Below, one piece after another: positions 7,201 through 8,912 of a stretch of 8,912 bases of DNA; positions within the stretch are counted from its first letter, which is position 1; each line of letters opens with the position of its first letter. The stretch comes from CAIODY01 sp041192505 (GTDB taxonomy: Bacteria > Bacteroidota > Bacteroidia > Chitinophagales > CAIODY01): NCBI GenBank assembly GCA_041192505.1, contig JBEEMV010000295.1, positions 1 to 8,912 of the forward strand, read 5' to 3'. The translations under genes and the position numbers were made by a program. The notes under the pieces are model-generated. The model was not told the origin of the DNA. It saw only the letters and a list, made by a program, of their open reading frames with translations, and did no database searches.

Positions 7201-7311
7201 GAAAGCACTAAAGATGCTGATTTGTTGAAGCAAGCTGATATAAAATTAAAAGCGGTAATGGCTTTAGAACAAGCGGAAAATAGAATTAAAACTGATACTA
7301 TAGAAAAGTAA
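4246..7311 (+). CDS. Large periplasmic/outer-membrane-associated TPR protein
   Basis: A protein of 1021 residues. The N-terminus is a Sec signal peptide (MIKK, hydrophobic core, cleavage likely after VSA23 before Gln24). The rest is almost entirely tetratricopeptide helices. Clear units include residues 32-63 (FNKGVELLDQKQYKAALNEF), about 151-175, 187-210, 291-316, 474-496, 554-580, 626-658 and 886-905. In the second half, YPKS motifs end successive units at residues 618, 655 and 692, exactly 37 apart, and FPKG returns at 766. These resemble the TPR_6 type seen in BamD and in YbgF/CpoB, which work at the outer membrane or peptidoglycan. There is no catalytic motif, membrane helix or C-terminal barrel. 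A scaffold or adaptor role in an envelope complex is inferred. The next gene starts 24 bases after the stop with no terminator between, so it is probably co-expressed with the beta-barrel protein. Confidence 0.9.
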   Translation: MIKKIIGIYISILCSLFAISVSAQETKTYDDNFNAFNKGVELLDQKQYKAALNEFQKTLAQFPYYNDNRYQQMHTDAQFFAALCAIELEEPQGEQEMKNFLENFQTNTRDNDAKYVLGKLNFKQNKFKDVITYLEDVEHGELKTEEISNSKFYLAYAYFFTKKLDKALPLFKSLSASQNKYYYPANYYSGYILMNNKNYEDAEKHFEKASQATMYENIIPYYLSQTYFAQKKYDALLAYAPVQLEKKSLLYKNELENLIGQAYFMKKNYALALPYLEGNAKAQKKMYSKDFYQLAFAQYQTKKYADAILNLKELATQEDSLGQYAMYLLGDCYLKTNQKADSRNAFLRASKMDWDKDIQDVSTLSAAKLAYESGMHQIAISELSEYTKKYSTSKNIEEARETLTNVYFETNNYREAWKMVSAIKNKTPKMQMAAQFIAYNRGVELFNDKVFSEAEKMFDQSLNYALNNNLEAAAYFWKGEIDFRNAKLNEAISEYNKFLELEKVCDNLPANISFKNANYNVAYCYLKKQEYKTALPYLRKSNLSSGSKTRLAADASLRTADCYFSLHDYEKAIINYDDVIEYNAGGSDYAYYQKGIIYGLTNDDATKIQSLQTLCTKYPKSIYVDDAQFEIGNTNFNNEKFDAAATNYQIIIDNYPKSVYYKKSRLKLALVKVNTNQIDDAAVIYKAIVADYPKSAEASEALLALKNLYVDKGDAKSFLDYLKQTPDAQLSASMEDSITYQSAEINYQNQKLEEATRDLEVYVTKFPKGYFQTQANYYLADCYYKKQMWGEALEKYEAVVNQNTNKYTEKSLVRCAQLAFYKVKNYTKAMVFYQRMADETSYKNNVMDGIRGAMRSAFLINKNDVCKTYAEKLIALESATDEEVNEANFYLGKINYYENDFEKAQTNLKISAKQNNERGAESKYILANIALKTMKLDDAEKLCFDIINQTPAYDGWVGKSLLTLSEVYIAKKEYFQSRATLETLKESTKDADLLKQADIKLKAVMALEQAENRIKTDTIEK

Positions 7312-7335
7312 TTGGCTACCAATAAAACAATAGAA

Positions 7336-8912
7336 ATGAAGAAAATATATTTAATAATAATGATGTTGGCTGTTGCAAAATTTGCAGCGGCGCAAGAAGA
7401 TGAAATTAAATCACAAGAGATTGATATCATCAAACCTTATCAACCCATTTTAGCTGATGCAGTTAAAATTCCGTTTGTACCACAAATAGAAAAAAACAAA
7501 ACTGAGAAACAGCCTGTAAGCTACGATGTGCCTGCTAAGTTGATGGAAATTCCATATACAGCACCAAGCCTAAAACCTGCTGCCATGCCTAAAGATTACA
7601 ACAAAGAAGAGCTGCCAAGTGTATATGCAAAAATTGGAATTGGCAATTATTATTCGCCATATATTGATTTGATTTATACCAATACAAAAAATAAAAACTT
7701 TAATTATGGTGGCGAAATTTTTAATTACGGAGCACATAGTAATGATATAAAATCGAGAGCTGTACGCCAAACTGCATTTACTTTATTTGGAACTTTGTAT
7801 TCAAAAAAGTTTTCGGCTACAGGCAATCTAAAATATGAAAACAGTAAACGAACTGCTTATGCCATGGAGGTTTTAGGAACCGCATCGGATAGTGTGATGC
7901 GTTATCATTTTAATAAAATATCGGCTGATATAAATTTGCAAAACACCAGCGATTTGAAATTACCATTTGAATGGAAAAGCAATTTAAATCCATATTATGT
8001 AAGTAGAAGTTTTAATGGCGAAAAATTATTTACAGATCTAAACGGAACAAAAAATTTATCGGAATTAGGATTTAATTTTAATAATCAATTATCAAAAAGA
8101 TTAAAATCAAACGACCAGATAATTGTAAACGTAAATTGGAATTGGAGTGAGCTAACTATTGCCGATATGTTTACCCATTTTAATTATCCTTATGTATCAA
8201 ATAAGCAAACACTTTTACCCGAAACATTTACCACTATTCATGCACCAAAACAACCCAATAATTTATTAACCATCAATCCATTTTATAAATTTAATAGAAA
8301 AACTTGGAGTACCGAATTAGGCTTAAATGCTAGCTTTACCGAAGGTGTGTTTGTATTAATGCCTCATTATGAAAGTACAAAACCATTGATTGAAAACTAC
8401 TTAATATTTTATACAGGATGGAAAGGTTGGGTACAAAAAAATTCGTACTTAAATTTATTAAATCAATGTTCGCATTTGAGTTATACCGATTTGCAAAATA
8501 CCTATTCGCAGGATAGTTATATGGGTGTAAAAGGCACTGATAAAAAGCGAATTTCGTACAATGCAAAATTCACTCGATTATATTATCAGCATTTAGGATT
8601 GTTTGTAAATAATGATTCGGTTCGTGGCGGCGAACTAACGATGAAATATGTAGATGAAGCCACTATTCTTAATTTTCATTCAGATGTATCTTACAATCAA
8701 AATGAAAAACTAAAACTATCAGCAGCATTTGATTATTATAATTTTTATAAATTAAGTAAGGATATTTCGGCTTGGAATTTTCCGCCAATCAAATTAATGT
8801 TGAATGGTTCGTACAAAATTGCGGATAAAATAAAAGCACAAGCATCGGTAACTACATGGCAACAATCTAAAACATTATTAGGCACCAAAACCATTGCTAT
8901 TAAAGGCGATTT
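7336..8912 (+). CDS. Outer-membrane beta-barrel protein, TonB-receptor-like without plug (3'-truncated by window edge)
   Basis: The frame is open from the ATG at 7336 to the window end, with 525 residues visible. The start is a good signal peptide (MKKIYLIIMMLAVAKFAAA, cleavage before Gln20). Next is a short proline-rich periplasmic segment with EIDIIKPYQPIL (28-39), DAVKIPF, and PAKLMEIPYTAPSLKPA. From about residue 96 (SVYAKIGIGNYYSPYIDLIYTN) the protein becomes alternating polar/aromatic strands typical of a large outer-membrane barrel. Similar Bacteroidota proteins are often named TonB-dependent receptor, but no TonB box or plug-domain motif is visible between the signal and the barrel. 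It follows the TPR gene by 24 bases with an A-rich leader. A partner role with the TPR protein is inferred. The ligand or cargo is unknown. Confidence 0.85.
   Translation, partial: MKKIYLIIMMLAVAKFAAAQEDEIKSQEIDIIKPYQPILADAVKIPFVPQIEKNKTEKQPVSYDVPAKLMEIPYTAPSLKPAAMPKDYNKEELPSVYAKIGIGNYYSPYIDLIYTNTKNKNFNYGGEIFNYGAHSNDIKSRAVRQTAFTLFGTLYSKKFSATGNLKYENSKRTAYAMEVLGTASDSVMRYHFNKISADINLQNTSDLKLPFEWKSNLNPYYVSRSFNGEKLFTDLNGTKNLSELGFNFNNQLSKRLKSNDQIIVNVNWNWSELTIADMFTHFNYPYVSNKQTLLPETFTTIHAPKQPNNLLTINPFYKFNRKTWSTELGLNASFTEGVFVLMPHYESTKPLIENYLIFYTGWKGWVQKNSYLNLLNQCSHLSYTDLQNTYSQDSYMGVKGTDKKRISYNAKFTRLYYQHLGLFVNNDSVRGGELTMKYVDEATILNFHSDVSYNQNEKLKLSAAFDYYNFYKLSKDISAWNFPPIKLMLNGSYKIADKIKAQASVTTWQQSKTLLGTKTIAIKGD

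Noticed and set aside
7170..7433. Minus-strand open frame spanning the TPR/barrel junction, with hydrophobic stretches
   Set aside because: The hydrophobicity comes from reverse reading of A-rich codons; both sense genes are well supported there.
7570..8566. Two short minus-strand open frames (7570-7770, 8336-8566) opposite the beta-barrel gene
   Set aside because: The plus strand carries one uninterrupted frame with signal peptide and barrel pattern; the minus frames lack any features.

Overview
The window is AT-rich DNA from a member of the Bacteroidota. Four things support this: a C-terminal type IX secretion (T9SS type A) sorting domain, promoter -7 boxes of the TAnnTTTG form instead of sigma70 -10 boxes, A-rich leaders without Shine-Dalgarno sequences, and a large TPR protein followed by a plug-less beta-barrel, a pairing I associate with this phylum from memory. 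I cannot place it to genus. The codon style is compatible with the Chitinophagales/Sphingobacteriales side of the phylum, but that is only an impression.

Left part (1-2315): the 3' part of a secreted reprolysin-like zinc metalloprotease (HExxHxxGxxH motif, two Ig-like modules, T9SS tail). Four bases after it comes a 180-residue lipoprotein that looks like the isolated propeptide of the same protease family with no catalytic domain. A perfect 16-bp hairpin ends this unit. That hairpin is flanked by two copies of a 24-bp imperfect direct repeat, one of which forms the 3' end of the propeptide gene.

Middle part (2316-4245): efp (translation elongation factor P) with its own promoter, convergent with a cytosolic metal-dependent amidohydrolase on the minus strand. 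The two share a bidirectional terminator. The efp and amidohydrolase promoters have the same -7 octamer, TACTTTTG. The promoter position supports placing the amidohydrolase start at 4084 rather than further upstream.

Right part (4246-8912): a probable two-gene envelope operon. The first gene encodes a 1021-residue periplasmic or outer-membrane-associated TPR protein. The second starts 24 bases later and encodes an outer-membrane beta-barrel protein (525 residues visible, running off the window) with a signal peptide and a proline-rich N-terminal segment containing KPYQP. I infer that the two work together at the outer membrane.

No tRNA, rRNA, CRISPR array, insertion sequence or prophage gene was seen. 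The most unusual item is the stand-alone propeptide lipoprotein directly behind a protease of the family it derives from. The TPR/beta-barrel pair is the next most interesting, as a widespread but poorly described envelope module.
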